64,000 bases of DNA from Euborellia annulipes (GCA_023213315.1 JAKCPI010003038.1:1-64000), one strand, 5' to 3'. Positions 22,063 through 34,266 are shown, counted from the stretch's first letter. Notes: a model not told the origin generated them from the letters alone. Numbers and translations: made by a program.

Positions 22063-22246
22063 GTAATGTTTCAAATAGAAACTACTTGAAAGCGCGAAAA
22101 TTGTTTCGGTATTTATTTATTTTTTTTGGCCAATCGGGGCTCTATGGAGTAAAACGCCGAAACACGTGAACATTTTTTTTGGCTCTAAGTATAACCTCAA
22201 TTTTTTTGAAACGAATCCGTGATATACTCACTTGGCCGTCCCCTTG

Positions 22247-22592
22247 TAAGTTTTTTTTGTTGGATTTCGGGAGAATTGGCTTTTAAAATAGCAAAAACAG
22301 AGACGGCGATTAGTTCTTTATACATCCTGTGTTAACAGTTTGTAAAGTGGAGGGGGTGGGGCGTGGCTAAAAGGATTCTCTAGGCGGAGCATAAGGTTAA
22401 GCCACGCCCATTCCCCTACTTTCAATCGTCTGCTCGAGAATGGACAATATTATTGTTTTATTCACTTCTAATGAATTCATTTTGAAAATGCACCTCGAAA
22501 CAATAGAATACAAATTTCAAATGAGAATTCCTCAAACGAGGCTAACCATAAGAATTTTTTTTTCCTTTGGGGTATTAATTGGTCTAAAAAAA
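22247..22592. other. No gene; short inverted repeat
   Basis: GGGGCGTGGCTAA at 22357 and TTAAGCCACGCCC at 22397 can pair (13 bp, about 30-bp loop). Otherwise AT-rich and unassigned. Confidence 0.45.
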
Positions 22593-23265
22593 TCTGGTGT
22601 GACTGGCGCACAGCACACAACTTTCTCTTACCTTCGGTAATCGAAAGTTGTGTTCTGTGCTTGTCACACCAGATTTTTTGTGTCGATATATATTTAGTTC
22701 CCGACAGTACGGAACATATGAATTCAGATGTAAAATTTATAAGTATGGCGAAATATTTATATTTTGTTACCATGGCAACCATTTCTCCTATCTTCCCTAT
22801 GAAATACAAGAGTAAAGTGGTCTTCAGAAGATTTCAATTGCAAAATAAGAATATACATTTTAAAGAGAATCTAAAAATTAATTGATTTTTGAATTTAAAA
22901 AAAAATCGTTGGAGCAAATTTTGAGAAAATCGAAAAAAACTGAAAAAGTACATCTGTAAAGTACTAGTACTCTTTGGCCGATTTTGATTAAAAGCTTATT
23001 TTTCCGGTCCCGGGGGGTGTTTAACTTAAATATAAAATTTCAACCTCGTAGCTCAATTCCTTCATGCTTAAAATTGAACACACACACACCCACACACCCA
23101 CCCACACACACACACAGACAGACCATGTCGCGAAAACCACTTTTTTGGATTCAGGGGACCTCAAAACGTGAAGATCCATCAAAATCTCGACATCGAATTT
23201 TTGACATGAATCCAATACTTTCTCTCTCTATATATATTAACATATATATAGAGGTAAGAGAAAGT
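22593..23265 (+). mobile_element. HINE-A, full length
   Basis: Complete from TCTGGTGTGACTGG to GGTAAGAGAAAGT, with hairpin, GTTACCATGGCAACC, an (AC)n/(ACCC) tract at 23078-23115 and a palindromic TATA stretch near the end. A-runs flank both sides. Confidence 0.93.
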
Positions 23266-23350
23266 AAAAATCTATAATAGTTTTGCAATATTTATATATT
23301 CAGAATCTCGAAAAAAATTAAAAACGGAAAATGTATGTCAAAGTGAAAAG

Positions 23351-24160
23351 TTTTTTTTTTTTTTTTTGGAATGGGTGCATAAGGTCCGAAGACCTATAAT
23401 GACCAATGGTCACATGCAGCCAGGAAGAAAATAAAAACAAAAGGAGAAGCATAAAGGGGAAACTCAACTGCGGGAACTGAGAAGATGCCTGTTGAGGTTA
23501 GACTTGAAAGTCTGAAGATTGTAGGTTTTGGGGAAGATAGACGCAGGGAGCTTGTTCCAATCACGGGAGGTCATGGGGACAAAGGAAGAATGAAATTGAC
23601 TAGTTCTATTAGTCGTGATCTGTACAGCATAGTAAGGGTAGAATCTCCTATCAGTCTAATTGCACCACTCTGTATGGTTTCCAAGGAGGAAAGAGCGTCT
23701 TTCGACGCCCCTCGCCAAAGGCGGGAACCATATTCAAGACACAGCCGTATTTGGGCTTTATAGAGGGTTAGGAGTTGTCGGGAGGAAAAGTAACGCTTCG
23801 TTTTGAATAGGAAACCCAATTTCCTTGCGGTAGATTTAACCACAGAAGAGATGTGGTTGCTCCAGGAGAGATCAGATGTAATTGTCACTTCGAGAACAGA
23901 AAATAAATCTTTGAACTCGAGGCTATTATTGCTGTAAATAAGGGGAGGGCAAATCATATTTTTTTGTCTAGAAATTAGACAACATTGAGTTTTTTGGGAA
24001 TTGAATTTTACTTGATTGAGGTTTCCCCATTCCTCCAAGACTCCCAAGATCATCATTTATCGAGGACACAGCCCCCAGACGACCAGTGGATGAGGATTCA
24101 CCAGTCCTGACTGAGTGCAGGGTACTGTCAGCAAAGCAATGAAATGGGTTGGAGGTTAAA
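23351..24160 (-). pseudogene. CR1/Jockey-type LINE, 5'-truncated, poly(A) tail
   Basis: Read on the minus strand it starts near the catalytic motif, where FHCFADSTLH has one Asp of the FADD box missing together with a frame change. It continues with FNSQKTQCCLISRQK, TITSDLSWSNHISSV and the C-terminal region (TSRDWNKLPASIFPKTYNLQ). A stop follows at about 23468, then a 3' UTR of about 100 bp and a 16-nt poly(A) (T-run 23351-23366). At least two frameshifts. Dead. Confidence 0.85.
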
Positions 24161-24544
24161 TTGAAATAAAGATTTAATATTGGAATTATGAATAATATTT
24201 TAAATAATAAACTAAGTGATATGTTTCAAAATTCTATTAGTGAAATAATATACTTGAATTGTCTTTCGATATTGGCCTACTACTGTCATCAGAATTGGAA
24301 TCCTAACTCCTGAAAATGATAGAATACGTATAAATTGTATCATTTCGCCAATTAAGAATGAAATATATCACCTAGTGTACGGCGCGGGCCTATATTTTTT
24401 ATACTCAATTCATGTTCCATTTTTTCGCAACGAAAACATGCGAGATGTTTGGCCCACATAAACCTTAGTGGGATTGGGGCAGCCAAGGCTACGAATTAAG
24501 TATATTAATTACATGCGTATATAAGTATATATGTATATTATATG
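24161..24544. other. No gene recognised
   Basis: Mixed AT-rich sequence between two LINE remnants. I see no open frame with a domain and no known repeat. Confidence 0.45.
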
Positions 24545-26066
24545 CCCGCCTCAGACGCGGACTTCAGACCTATTAGTGTCCTCCCAGTTTTATCCAAGAT
24601 CTTTGAAAACATTATATACGCCCAGATGATGAGCCACCTAAACGGGTTGACTTCCTTGTGGATTTTCAGTCGGGTTTTCGTTCTGGCCATAGTTGCGTCG
24701 GCGCGATTTTGGGGGTAACCGACGATTGTAGAAGTGCTATAGAAGAGAGGGGCGCTGCAATCTTGGTCTTGCTTTATTTTAAGAATGCTTTCGGCTCAGT
24801 CGATCATTCACTACTAATTAAAAAATTGCATAATAACTGCAAATTTTCAGGGTCAGCCTGTAGATTGCTGAACGCCTATCTTTCCGGGAGGAGCCAGTGG
24901 GTTGAGGTGAATGGTGAGAGTTCATCTCTTGGAAGACTGACTAGCGGGGTTCCCCAGGGTGGAGTGCTCTCCCCGCTCCTATTTTCGATATTCATTAATG
25001 ACCTTCCGGGGATCCTTCAGCATTCCAAGTATCATCTATTTGCTGACGATCTGCAGATCTACCTGGGGGCGGATAGGAGTGACATGGGGTCTGCAGTCAA
25101 TAAGATAAATTCTGATATTTGTAAAATATCGGAATGGTCTCTTGTAAATAAACTAAACCTGAATCCGGCTAAGACCCAGACCATTGTTCTGTCCCCCAGG
25201 CCAATCGCCTCGCCTTTGCCTCCTGTTATAGTCAACAACGTGACAATCGATTACGCGGAACAGGTCAAGGATCTGGGGATCGTAATCAACCGGACGCTCA
25301 CGTGGAGCGATCACGTCACCCAGATTTGTCGGCGAGTATATGGAGCCTTATATCCGCTGAGGCGTCTCGCGAGCTTAACACCTGAGTGGGTTCGCATAAG
25401 GTTGGCCAGGGTCTTAATCCTTCCTCACTTCCTCTTCGGTGATGTAGTTTTTTTTAATGCGGATTCTTCTTCATTTAGAAGACTAAGTGTGGCCCTCAAT
25501 GCGTGTGTGGGGTAGGTACATATACAATCTGGGACCAAGGGATCATGTCTCCCACCGGGTTAGGGACTTTCTGGGGATGGATCTGCGGGCGTTTGTGAGG
25601 TATAGATTCGTCATATTTCTTTTCAAAATTACCAGTTCGGCACTTCCGTGGTATCTTTTTAATTCACTCACACCGGGACGGTCAGAGAGAGCTGTTTCCC
25701 TCTCCTGTCCTATTCATAGATCTGAGACAATGTCCCGGTCGTTTGTTGTAACAGCCAGCAGACTCTGGAACAATCTTCCTGTAGAGATCCGGAGATGCAC
25801 TAGGTTTGCCAGTTTTCGTAGAGCTGCTCTTGCCCACTTCCTTCCTAATGACAATTCCTGATTGTCCGAGGCCTGCCGGGCTTTAGTAGAAGGTCGAATT
25901 AGCAGCCTTCAAGCCGGTTGTCGATGGCGATGCTCAATATTTTTACATTTTTTTCGTTTTTAACAACTTTTTGTTTTATATACCTTTATTTTCCTCTCTT
26001 TAATAAACTTGTACACTAAGGGGGCCTGAGGCCCTATGTACATTTTAAAGAATAAATAAATAAATT
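24545..26066 (+). pseudogene. CR1/Jockey-type LINE RT, 5'-truncated
   Basis: RT finger and palm: DFRPISVLPVLSKIFE, FQSGFRSGHSC, motif A as LLYFKNAFGSVDH, motif B SGVPQGGVLSPLLFSIFIND, motif C HLFADDLQIY. The catalytic Asp of motif A is replaced by Tyr (family form LLDF), so the enzyme would be inactive. A frameshift near 25500 moves into the C-terminal frame (RSFVVTASRLWNNLPVEIRR), which stops at 25861. The 3' UTR has a GGGGGCCTGAGGCCC hairpin and ends with (AATA)n at 26048-26066. Confidence 0.9.
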
Positions 26067-26291
26067 AAGTTATGTTGTTGATGCGGAGGGACTACATCCT
26101 TATAATTATACAAAAAGGAAATATTGCCTCTGGATGATAAAGCCGTACGGACATTATGTTAGCTTGATGGTGGTTTTATCTAATTAAACCCGAAACGTCT
26201 TCTAATTGGAGATTTTTATTCGATAGAGGCTCCTTTTTTTTGGCTGACATCCTCTCTTCCTTCATCACTCTAAAACAATTTTATTCAACTA

Positions 26292-26848
26292 TTTTTTTTT
26301 TTTTTTTTTTTTTGAAATTCCTATCGGGATCCCCGTTTATTTACCGGAGGTGCTTACGTGTACGGAGACACACACCTCAAACCCAACCGGCCTCTGGCCG
26401 TAGCCATCTACCGGCACCCCGTGAAGTTATATCATTTCCTGTCTCTAACTCCTCCTCCTGCTTTCGTCTCTAGCTAGTGAACTAATCCTTATTTCTGGTT
26501 CCAACCGGCTCCTTTTATCCAACCTCTTCTATGCTATGGAGGATGTCCTAGTTTGAGGAGGGACTCCCTCAGCACCGGCGTGTAGCCTACTCCTTTCGAA
26601 GAATGCATCACTGAGAGGGAACCTTCTTTACGTCCCTTCCACAGGACGGGATGTCACAGCAACTCCCTCTCCTCGTAGAGTTGCCCGAGGGCTATTGTGG
26701 TAAGATCCTATATTCCAGGGCTTGCTTGAGGATTTGATTACATTAAATAAATATTTTTATTTAATGAAAAATCCTGCATGCCAAGGATTTGAACAGGGAT
26801 CTTCTTTGCAGAAGCTGACACCCTAGCTCACTACACCAGCGAGCCCTC
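26292..26848 (-). mobile_element. SINE-C: tRNA-headed retroposon, about 557 bp
   Basis: Read on the minus strand, a tRNA-like head (26771-26848) has an A-box TGGTGTAGTGAGCTAGGG and a B-box GTTCAAATCC. A long unrelated body follows, then poly(A) (T-run 26292-26314). A perfect 14-bp target duplication ATTTTATTCAACTA (26278-26291 and 26849-26862) flanks it. The body is much longer than in SINE-A and B and has no coding frame. The 26067-26277 stretch before it is unassigned. Confidence 0.93.
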
Positions 26849-27198
26849 ATTTTATTCAACTAATAAAAATTTACTCCAAGGTGCAAAAAACGAATAAATG
26901 ATCCTAGTTCATGCGAATTTACTCCGATCGTTATAGTTCTTTCGGCAGAAGTAGGGTGACAGTGCTATTAACTTTCATTCTGATCCGTAACACAATCGTC
27001 CAATTATTCTGCGAAATATCGCGACTGGGCCGACCTGCCCCGTGGGCCAACCTGTCCCAGTCTCCCCTACTGTATGAACCCGGGAGTAACATAGTAAACA
27101 AATTTCTTAAAAAAGGGAAGTGACTTGGAAATTAGAGAGGAAGTTTGTAACTCCGAGTCCCAGCTTTCCAGGTACACGACTAGGGTTGTTGGAGGAGC
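26794..27198 (+). repeat. Left copy of a near-identical direct repeat flanking the R1 element
   Basis: Matches 33033-33430 with one indel in an A-run, up to ACGACTAGG. There the left copy has 6 extra bases, then a shared GGAGGAG, then divergence. The unit includes the tRNA-like head of SINE-C, its right TSD and a repeat G segment, so the duplication is later than the SINE insertion. Confidence 0.95.
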
Positions 27199-27808
27199 TA
27201 CGCAACCAGTTGAAAATAAAAAATAATAGAGTAGTAATAGACACTTTTGCTGTCCCCAGCCGGTACCCTCTCTTGAACTCAAGAGCCTTTCTTAACATCT
27301 GAACACCAGCGGCGTAACCAGCCTTTGAGGGCGGGGGGGGGGGGCGAAGCTCAACTAGGGTGCCGATTTTCCAGGGGGCTCTGCCCCTGGACTCTCCTTG
27401 CTCGCCTTCGGCGAGCAATTGCCCGCCTTAGGCGGGCAAATTTTTTGCATCCTGTAATTTCCTCAGCGAATTTGTTTATATTTACATGTTTTTTAATGAC
27501 ACCTGTATGATTTTGTTTTGATTTTTCTTTGCTTTTACGAAAAATGTCGTTTTCTTCTGTGATTATTTCAAAAACTCTTCAGTTTTCGGAAAAATATCAA
27601 AGAATAAAAACTTTTTAAAATTGAGTATTTTATCATAATATAACAAAGAAATTGAAAATTTCAGAAATTTCTGAAAAAACTTATTAGGAAAAGTACTTCT
27701 TCCAAGTGACGTATTTACTCCAAAAGTTGATAGAAATCTACAATTTTAGTGTAAGGAGCATATAGCAAATTTCATCTCTCTAGCTGCTTTGGTTTTTAAG
27801 CAATCGTG

Positions 27809-27810
<2 letters not shown>
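27199..27810. other. No gene; GC-rich hairpins at 27.3-27.45 kb
   Basis: CAGCGGCGTAACCAG (27309) resembles a hAT-type terminus. CTCGCCTTCGGCGAG and GCCCGCCTTAGGCGGGC (27400-27441) are two short perfect hairpins like those in Helitron-B, but no CTAG follows. The remainder is AT-rich. Confidence 0.45.

Positions 27811-27862
<52 letters not shown>
27811..27862 (+). repeat. (CA)26 microsatellite at the 5' junction of the R1 element
   Basis: A pure CA run directly abutting CCCCGGGGGAGCC, the first bases of the R1-type element. It has the same repeat and strand orientation as the tract at the 3' junction, so the element lies inside one (AC)n target. Confidence 0.97.
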
Positions 27863-27865
<3 letters not shown>

Positions 27866-28010
27866 CGGGGGAGCCTGTAACCCCTACGGGGCGCGTCCCC
27901 AGGTGGCGGATCGGGGAATGCTCGCCAGATATGGCGGGTAGGAGGGAAATAAAATACCTCTCGCGGACCAACAGGCTGGGGGAAGGAACCCCTAGGACAA
28001 AAAACCAAAC

Positions 28011-29368
28011 ATGGGAGACGTCAAGAAAGGAAGAGAGCTTACGGCGCAGGGAGTCGGATACCCAGTGCCGGCGTCTGTCGGGGGTGAGCAAGCGGGCCCC
28101 GGGATGTCGTTATCTGATGACCGCAGTGCTACAGGAGTGGGAAACTTGGCCCCTGTAGCATCTAATACTACAAGTCAGAAAAGGAAGAAGGCATATGAGA
28201 ACCTGGGAAAAATGCTGGTCCAGCTTCTGGAATTTGTAAAGCCAAAGCATAATGTCCACGGCGAGATTAAGAAAATGGCGAACGCCATGAAAAGTTGTTA
28301 TGACGCCATTGGAACATGGGAGGGCGAACCAGATCGGCTCGCTCAACAGTCCATCAGTACGCAGGGAACTCAGACGTCACCAAAAGCAGATGCAAGGAGA
28401 GCAGATGAGGATAGGTCTAAGGACACAGACGGTTCAGCCGAGAAACCCTCGGAGATCCCGATCAAAGAAAACGGGAAACCCAAAAAGAGGAAAAATAAGA
28501 AAAAGAAAAAGGAGAAGGATGAGCCTCTGAGAGAAGGTTATACCGAAGATCCCCCGCAAACCAGCCTAGGTCAAGTCGACATACGCAGGACCCCGGCTGG
28601 CAAGTGGTGGAGCGGAAAAAACACAAGGTGAGACCTCCTAGACCAGATGCCCTTTTGATAAAAAAGAAGGATGGAATCTCCTATGCAGAGATTCTTAAAA
28701 AAATTAAGAGCGCACCGGACCTAAAGGAACTTGGATCAGAAGTTAATAGAATCCGCAGAACAATGAAAGGAGACTTACTTCTGGAGCTCCGTAGATCTGC
28801 AGACAGCAGGACACACCAGGAATCCATAGTAAAAACACTTGGAGACCAAGCCCAGGTTGAATCATTATCCCACAAAGTATTGGTGGAGATTAAAGACTTA
28901 GACGAGGTTGCCACAAAAGAAGAGATTTGTCAGGCATTGAATGAAAGATTCGAGCAACTGGCAGATTTTGCTGCCTCGGATTTTAAATCCATGTGGACAA
29001 CTCGTGAAGGAACGCAGACCGCCCAAATAAGCCTTCCTGCGGATGTGGCGTCTAAGATAATATCCGTAGGGAAAATAAGAATAGGTTGGGTGGTATGTCG
29101 GATTCGGGAGAGGAGAAAACTCATTAAGTGCTTCAGGTGTCTGCAATTCGGACATCTGACACGGGCCTGTAAAAGCCTTCATGACCGTTCCAAGCTCTGT
29201 TTTAAATGTGGTAGGGATGGGCATCTGGCAAAAAAATGTACGGAAACGCCGAAGTGCATGCTCTGTACTGAGAATGGTAAAGAAAGGGGCGACTGGAACC
29301 ATTCCACTGGAAGCAGTCGGTGCCCCTTTTATCTGCGAGCTTTGCAAAAGATATCAACTAAAAGATGA
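28011..29368 (+). CDS. ORF1 (Gag-like, zinc-knuckle RNA-binding protein), one frameshift
   Basis: ORF1 of R1-clade elements binds element RNA and forms the RNP. The first frame (28011-28631) starts at an ATG in good context (AACATGGG) and is rich in Lys/Arg (KKRKNKKKKKEK), which may be a nuclear signal. Near 28600 it runs out of frame (WWSGKNTR stop), while the next frame continues the conserved part (VVERKKHKVRPPRPDALLIK, GISYAEILKKIK) to 29368. So a single +1-type shift separates them; it could be a mutation, a sequencing error or programmed. The C-terminus has two CX2CX4HX4C knuckles (CFRCLQFGHLTRAC, CFKCGRDGHLAKKC) and a third atypical one starting CMLC. About 450 aa if joined, normal for the clade. 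Confidence 0.88.
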
Positions 29369-32334
29369 GGCTATTACAATTAAACCTCAATCATTGCGCT
29401 ATAGCGCAGGACCTCCTGAGGCAAACGGTCTTAGAGCAAAAGGTGGACGTTGCGATTATCTGCGAACAGCACAGAAATCTGGGAGAGGGTGAGTGGGCGA
29501 AAGACGCCTCTGATAAAACGGCGATTTGGGCGTGTGGTGGTTGCTCATTTGTGGAGAGAATGAATAGAGTAGAGAATGGCTTCGTCAGGGTTAAACTGAA
29601 CGGGCTGCATATTTATAGTTGCTATGCATCACCAAGTATGAGCATCGAAGAATATAAGAACTGGCTGGACCGTCTGGTCTCGGATGCTCGCGGCCGTAGA
29701 CCCTTGGTATTGGCGGGTGATTTCAATGCCTGGGCTTGCGAATGGGGAAGCCGGACAACGAATGAGAGGGGCAGGGCAGTGCTAGAGGCACTATCCGCTC
29801 TAGACCTCGTGCTTGCCAACAGCGGGGATACATATACCTTCCGTAGGGCGGGGATAGGATCAGTCATCGATCTAACTTTTGTGAGCAGTTGTCTCTGGAG
29901 AAAGGGAATCACATGGAAAGTGAGTGAACACTACACTTATAGTGACCATCAAGCCATAATATGTGATTTGCGGACAGACCGGAAAATTGTCACCCCAAAG
30001 GTGTTTGGATGGAAAATTGGTGCATTCGACGAGGAAGCATTTAAAGTTATGCTTGGAGACTCAGTCGACACTGATGGCCCAGCGGGAAATGTAGCCAGCG
30101 AGGTGATGGATTATATCGCCAGAGCATGCGATGCGGCTATGCCCAGAAGAACACATTCCAATAGACGGCCTCCTGTTTATTGGTGGAATGAAGAAATAGC
30201 CAAGTGTCGAGGTGAATGTTTTCGCCTAAGGAGAGTGTACCAGAGATCCAGGGGTAGAGAAGAATTCTTGTTGCTCCAACAGCAATATAAGACGGCTCGT
30301 TGTCGCTTAAAATCAGCAATTAAGATAAGCAAACATAAATGCTTTAAAGAACTTTGCAGCGATGTAGACCGTGACCCCTGGGGTAGACCGTATAGGATGG
30401 TTATGGCTAAGTTAAGGAATTCCTACTCCCAGTCACCGACATGCCCGGTTCTTCTCAAGAGAATAGTGGCTGCTCTATTTCCCGAACAACAGGAAGATGG
30501 CTACGAGATTATCCGGACCCCGAGGGAGGATATCCACCCCATTAATGCCGAGGAGGTCCTAGAAGCGGCTGCCAGGGTAGGCAACAACAAGGCTCCTGGC
30601 CCTGACGGAATTCCGAACGCAGCGCTTAAATTGGCAATAAGTACTCGCCCGAAAATATTCGTTGATATGTTCAACGTTTGTTTGAGACAGGGAGTTTTTC
30701 CAAATCAATGGAAAAAACAACGACTGGTTCTGCTTCCTAAAGGGACAAAACCACCCAACGATCCTTCTGCGTATAGACCTATATGTATGTTGGATACAAC
30801 TGGAAAAATTTTGGAGCGCCTAATTTACAACAGGATCGGACAGGCCCTGGAGGAGGAGGTTGGTTTTTCGGAGCACCAATACGGCTTTCGCAGAGGTCGT
30901 TCAACCATAGATGCAATAAACATTGTGGTCAATACGGCCCGGGATGCAATCCAGGGTAGTCGCTGGAGAAGAGGCTCCAAAAAATACTGCGCTCTTATTA
31001 CGTTGGACATTAAAAACGCCTTTAACTCGGCAAGATGGAGTTGGGTCCACCGAGAACTGGAAAGTATGAGAGTTCCTAGTTATATTCGGAAGATCGTGGT
31101 CGACTACCTCACTGATAGACGACTGGAATATGGCACGGACATTGGTGTGGGCCATTACGACATCACCGGCGGAGTACCACAGGGCTCGGTGTTAGGGCCG
31201 ATGCTGTGGAACGCTATGTATGATGGGGTTCTTAGGCTCCCATTTCCCGATGGTGTCAAAGTGATAGGCTTTGCAGACGACCTGGCAATAGTGGTGGTCG
31301 CAAAGTTCACGGAGGAGGTTACTCGTATCGCGAACGAGACAATAGCCATGATATACTGTTGGCTGATATCAAGGGGACTCCAACTTGCAGAGCAGAAGAC
31401 TGAAGCGGTCCTTATTTCTAGTAGAAAGAAAAAGGAGGCTATCACCCTAACGGTTGGTGACCATCAAATCCGGTCACAAACGTGTGTGAAATACTTGGGT
31501 GTTCTGATTGACGACCGGATTTCTTTTAAGCAGCACCTGGATTATGCCAGTGAAAAAGCTGCGAAAGTAAATACCGCCCTGTCAAGAATTATGCCAAATT
31601 TGGGAGGACCAGGATTCCACCGGAGAACGCTTATGACCAATGTGGTCAGATCGGTTTTGTTGTACGGTGCCCCAGTATGGGCAGACGCGCTGGAAACAAA
31701 ATCATTTGCACGTAGGATGAGGTCCGTGGATCGGCGAAATGCCCTGAGAGTGATATGTGCGTTCCGTACGGTGTCGATGGATGCGTCATGGGTGATAGCG
31801 GGAATGCTCCCTATAGACATCTTGGCCAAAGAACGCCAAAATAAATATAAATTTAATAAGGAGGAGGATTGTGCCTTGGACCCAAAGGCCATTGAGTCGG
31901 AATCTTTAGGAGACTGGCAACGTCAATGGGAACAATCAGTGAAAGGGAGATGGACGTACCGCCTTATTCCGCGTATCAAGCCATGGATAGCCAGACGGCA
32001 CGGCGTAGTGGACTTTTATATGACCCAAGTTTTATCCGGTCATGGATGCTTCCGGGCATACCTATATCGATTTAAACTGGAGGAGGATCCACTGTGCCCA
32101 GTATGCAAAAACACCGAAGACGTGGAGCATGCCTTCTTTTATTGCTCACGTTTCTCCGGAGAACGCGAGGTCCTTGCTCGGCATTTTGGGGAGAATCCAA
32201 CACCCGAAAACCTGGTAACCCACATGCTTAAATCAGAGGAAAATTGGAGTGCGGTCAAAAGCTTCTCGGCTATTCTGATGAAAGAACTTAGGCGACTGGA
32301 GCGAGAGAGAAATCAACCGGAAGAAAATCGGTGA
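29365..32334 (+). CDS. ORF2: APE endonuclease-reverse transcriptase, intact, 989 aa
   Basis: Nicks target DNA and reverse transcribes element RNA. Endonuclease (aa 1-205): LQLNLNHC, E34 in IICEQHRN, GDFNAW (D119, N121), VIDLTF, SDH at 193-195. RT: APGPDGIPN (about 412), YRPICMLDTTGKILE, YGFRRGRST, motif A LDIKNAF (D548), GGVPQGSVLGP, catalytic FADD (about 636-639), KYLGVLIDD. C-terminal zinc finger CPVCKNTEDVEHAFFYC (911-929). All catalytic residues are present and there is no internal stop. Its ATG overlaps the ORF1 stop (ATGA), as expected for stop-restart translation. The C-terminal finger and sequence pattern place it in the R1 clade. Confidence 0.97.
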   Translation: MRLLQLNLNHCAIAQDLLRQTVLEQKVDVAIICEQHRNLGEGEWAKDASDKTAIWACGGCSFVERMNRVENGFVRVKLNGLHIYSCYASPSMSIEEYKNWLDRLVSDARGRRPLVLAGDFNAWACEWGSRTTNERGRAVLEALSALDLVLANSGDTYTFRRAGIGSVIDLTFVSSCLWRKGITWKVSEHYTYSDHQAIICDLRTDRKIVTPKVFGWKIGAFDEEAFKVMLGDSVDTDGPAGNVASEVMDYIARACDAAMPRRTHSNRRPPVYWWNEEIAKCRGECFRLRRVYQRSRGREEFLLLQQQYKTARCRLKSAIKISKHKCFKELCSDVDRDPWGRPYRMVMAKLRNSYSQSPTCPVLLKRIVAALFPEQQEDGYEIIRTPREDIHPINAEEVLEAAARVGNNKAPGPDGIPNAALKLAISTRPKIFVDMFNVCLRQGVFPNQWKKQRLVLLPKGTKPPNDPSAYRPICMLDTTGKILERLIYNRIGQALEEEVGFSEHQYGFRRGRSTIDAINIVVNTARDAIQGSRWRRGSKKYCALITLDIKNAFNSARWSWVHRELESMRVPSYIRKIVVDYLTDRRLEYGTDIGVGHYDITGGVPQGSVLGPMLWNAMYDGVLRLPFPDGVKVIGFADDLAIVVVAKFTEEVTRIANETIAMIYCWLISRGLQLAEQKTEAVLISSRKKKEAITLTVGDHQIRSQTCVKYLGVLIDDRISFKQHLDYASEKAAKVNTALSRIMPNLGGPGFHRRTLMTNVVRSVLLYGAPVWADALETKSFARRMRSVDRRNALRVICAFRTVSMDASWVIAGMLPIDILAKERQNKYKFNKEEDCALDPKAIESESLGDWQRQWEQSVKGRWTYRLIPRIKPWIARRHGVVDFYMTQVLSGHGCFRAYLYRFKLEEDPLCPVCKNTEDVEHAFFYCSRFSGEREVLARHFGENPTPENLVTHMLKSEENWSAVKSFSAILMKELRRLERERNQPEENR

Positions 32335-32530
32335 AGAAGGAAACATCCTCATAGTGGTGGAAAAGCAATAGCTAAGGTCTCTTCCTACGATGTAATACCT
32401 CACGGTGGTCCCGCAGGAAGGCTTTAAGGAGGGCAATTAGGGAGGTGGTTTTAGTGGGTAAAAATCCCACACGCTGTTGAGTACGGGCTCACCAGTGTCT
32501 ATGAAGATTTCCACCGACCCTCGAAAAAAA

Positions 32531-33430
<900 letters not shown>

Positions 33431-33646
33431 TACCAGTCCCGAAAGGGACTGATTTTTGGGGAGTAGGGAGGTGAAGGGCCTCTCACTCCCAACATTGGAA
33501 CCGGGTTAATGGCAATTACGCTAGATACCGGTACTTGGGTTTGGTGCGTGCCTCCGTGCACGATGCACCAGGGGTAAATAACCGGGGAATGATTTTTTTG
33601 TAGGCTATTGAGGGTTTTTATGCCGTAATTTAAGCTTTTCCCTCAA

Positions 33647-33680
<34 letters not shown>
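33431..33680 (+). mobile_element. Poly(A)-tailed retroelement 3' fragment
   Basis: A GC-moderate, non-coding segment with hairpins (AGTCCCGAAAGGGACT; TGCGTGCCTCCGTGCACGATGCA) ends at CCCTCAAATA plus a pure A-run of about 30 (33650-33679). It looks like a LINE or SINE 3' end. The family is not recognised. Confidence 0.55.
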
Positions 33681-33682
<2 letters not shown>

Positions 33683-33836
33683 AATTATAAAGCCTCTATA
33701 TCCGTTATTTATTATTTTTGGAATTAAATTCATTTAAAATAGTAGAATTCAAGTTGTTATAATTTTTAAAGAAAACAATCAATTTTTTAAGACAATCGAT
33801 GAAAAGAATATGATAAAATCACATTCGCTGGACTAT

Positions 33837-33957
33837 ATCGGGGGGGAAATTAGAGGCCGTAGGGCGCCTATGCCGGTTTCGGGGGGCGCCAATGGCTCGA
33901 TGCGCCTGGGGCCCCCGGCTCGCGCCCCCCTCGCCCCCCTGGTTACGCCACTGCTGA
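33837..33957. mobile_element. GC-rich hAT-like transposon end
   Basis: A strongly GC-rich block ends CTGGTTACGCCACTGCTG. Its inverse CAGCAGTGGCGTAACCAG has the common hAT-type terminus AGTGGCGTAACCA. The opposite end was not found. Flanks at 33681-33836 and 33958-34266 are AT-rich and unassigned apart from GCCCGCCGAAGGCG at 33993. Confidence 0.4.
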
Positions 33958-34266
33958 ACACATACATGCATATCCTAAATTGGCAATAAACTTGCCCGCC
34001 GAAGGCGAACAAGGGGATCTGTAGATCGGATCGCTGATCCTTTTTAAAGGATTTTGCCCATCCCTGTATACAAGTATAGGAACTCTGTTTCATAAACTGT
34101 TTATGAATATTCATATCGGGTGCGAGAATTTCAAACCAGAATTTAATAAATTTAGATTTGTGAAATAAATTTTAAAAGAATTATTTCACGTTACCTTAAA
34201 ATAATTATAAAATAATATTAATAAAAATTCCTTGAGGTAGTTGAGTTATTTGAGAACGTTTAGACC

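Larger units (their letters stand above)
21166..22246. mobile_element. Fold-back element, PIF/Harbinger-like (1.08 kb)
   Basis: Long inverted arms (about 21166-21545 and 21880-22246) start CAAGGGGACGGCCAAGTGAG. Both ends are flanked by TAA, which fits the 3-bp TWA target of PIF/Harbinger; that class is an inference from TSD length alone. The loop is AT-rich and non-coding. Each arm carries a tRNA-like segment. Confidence 0.85.
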
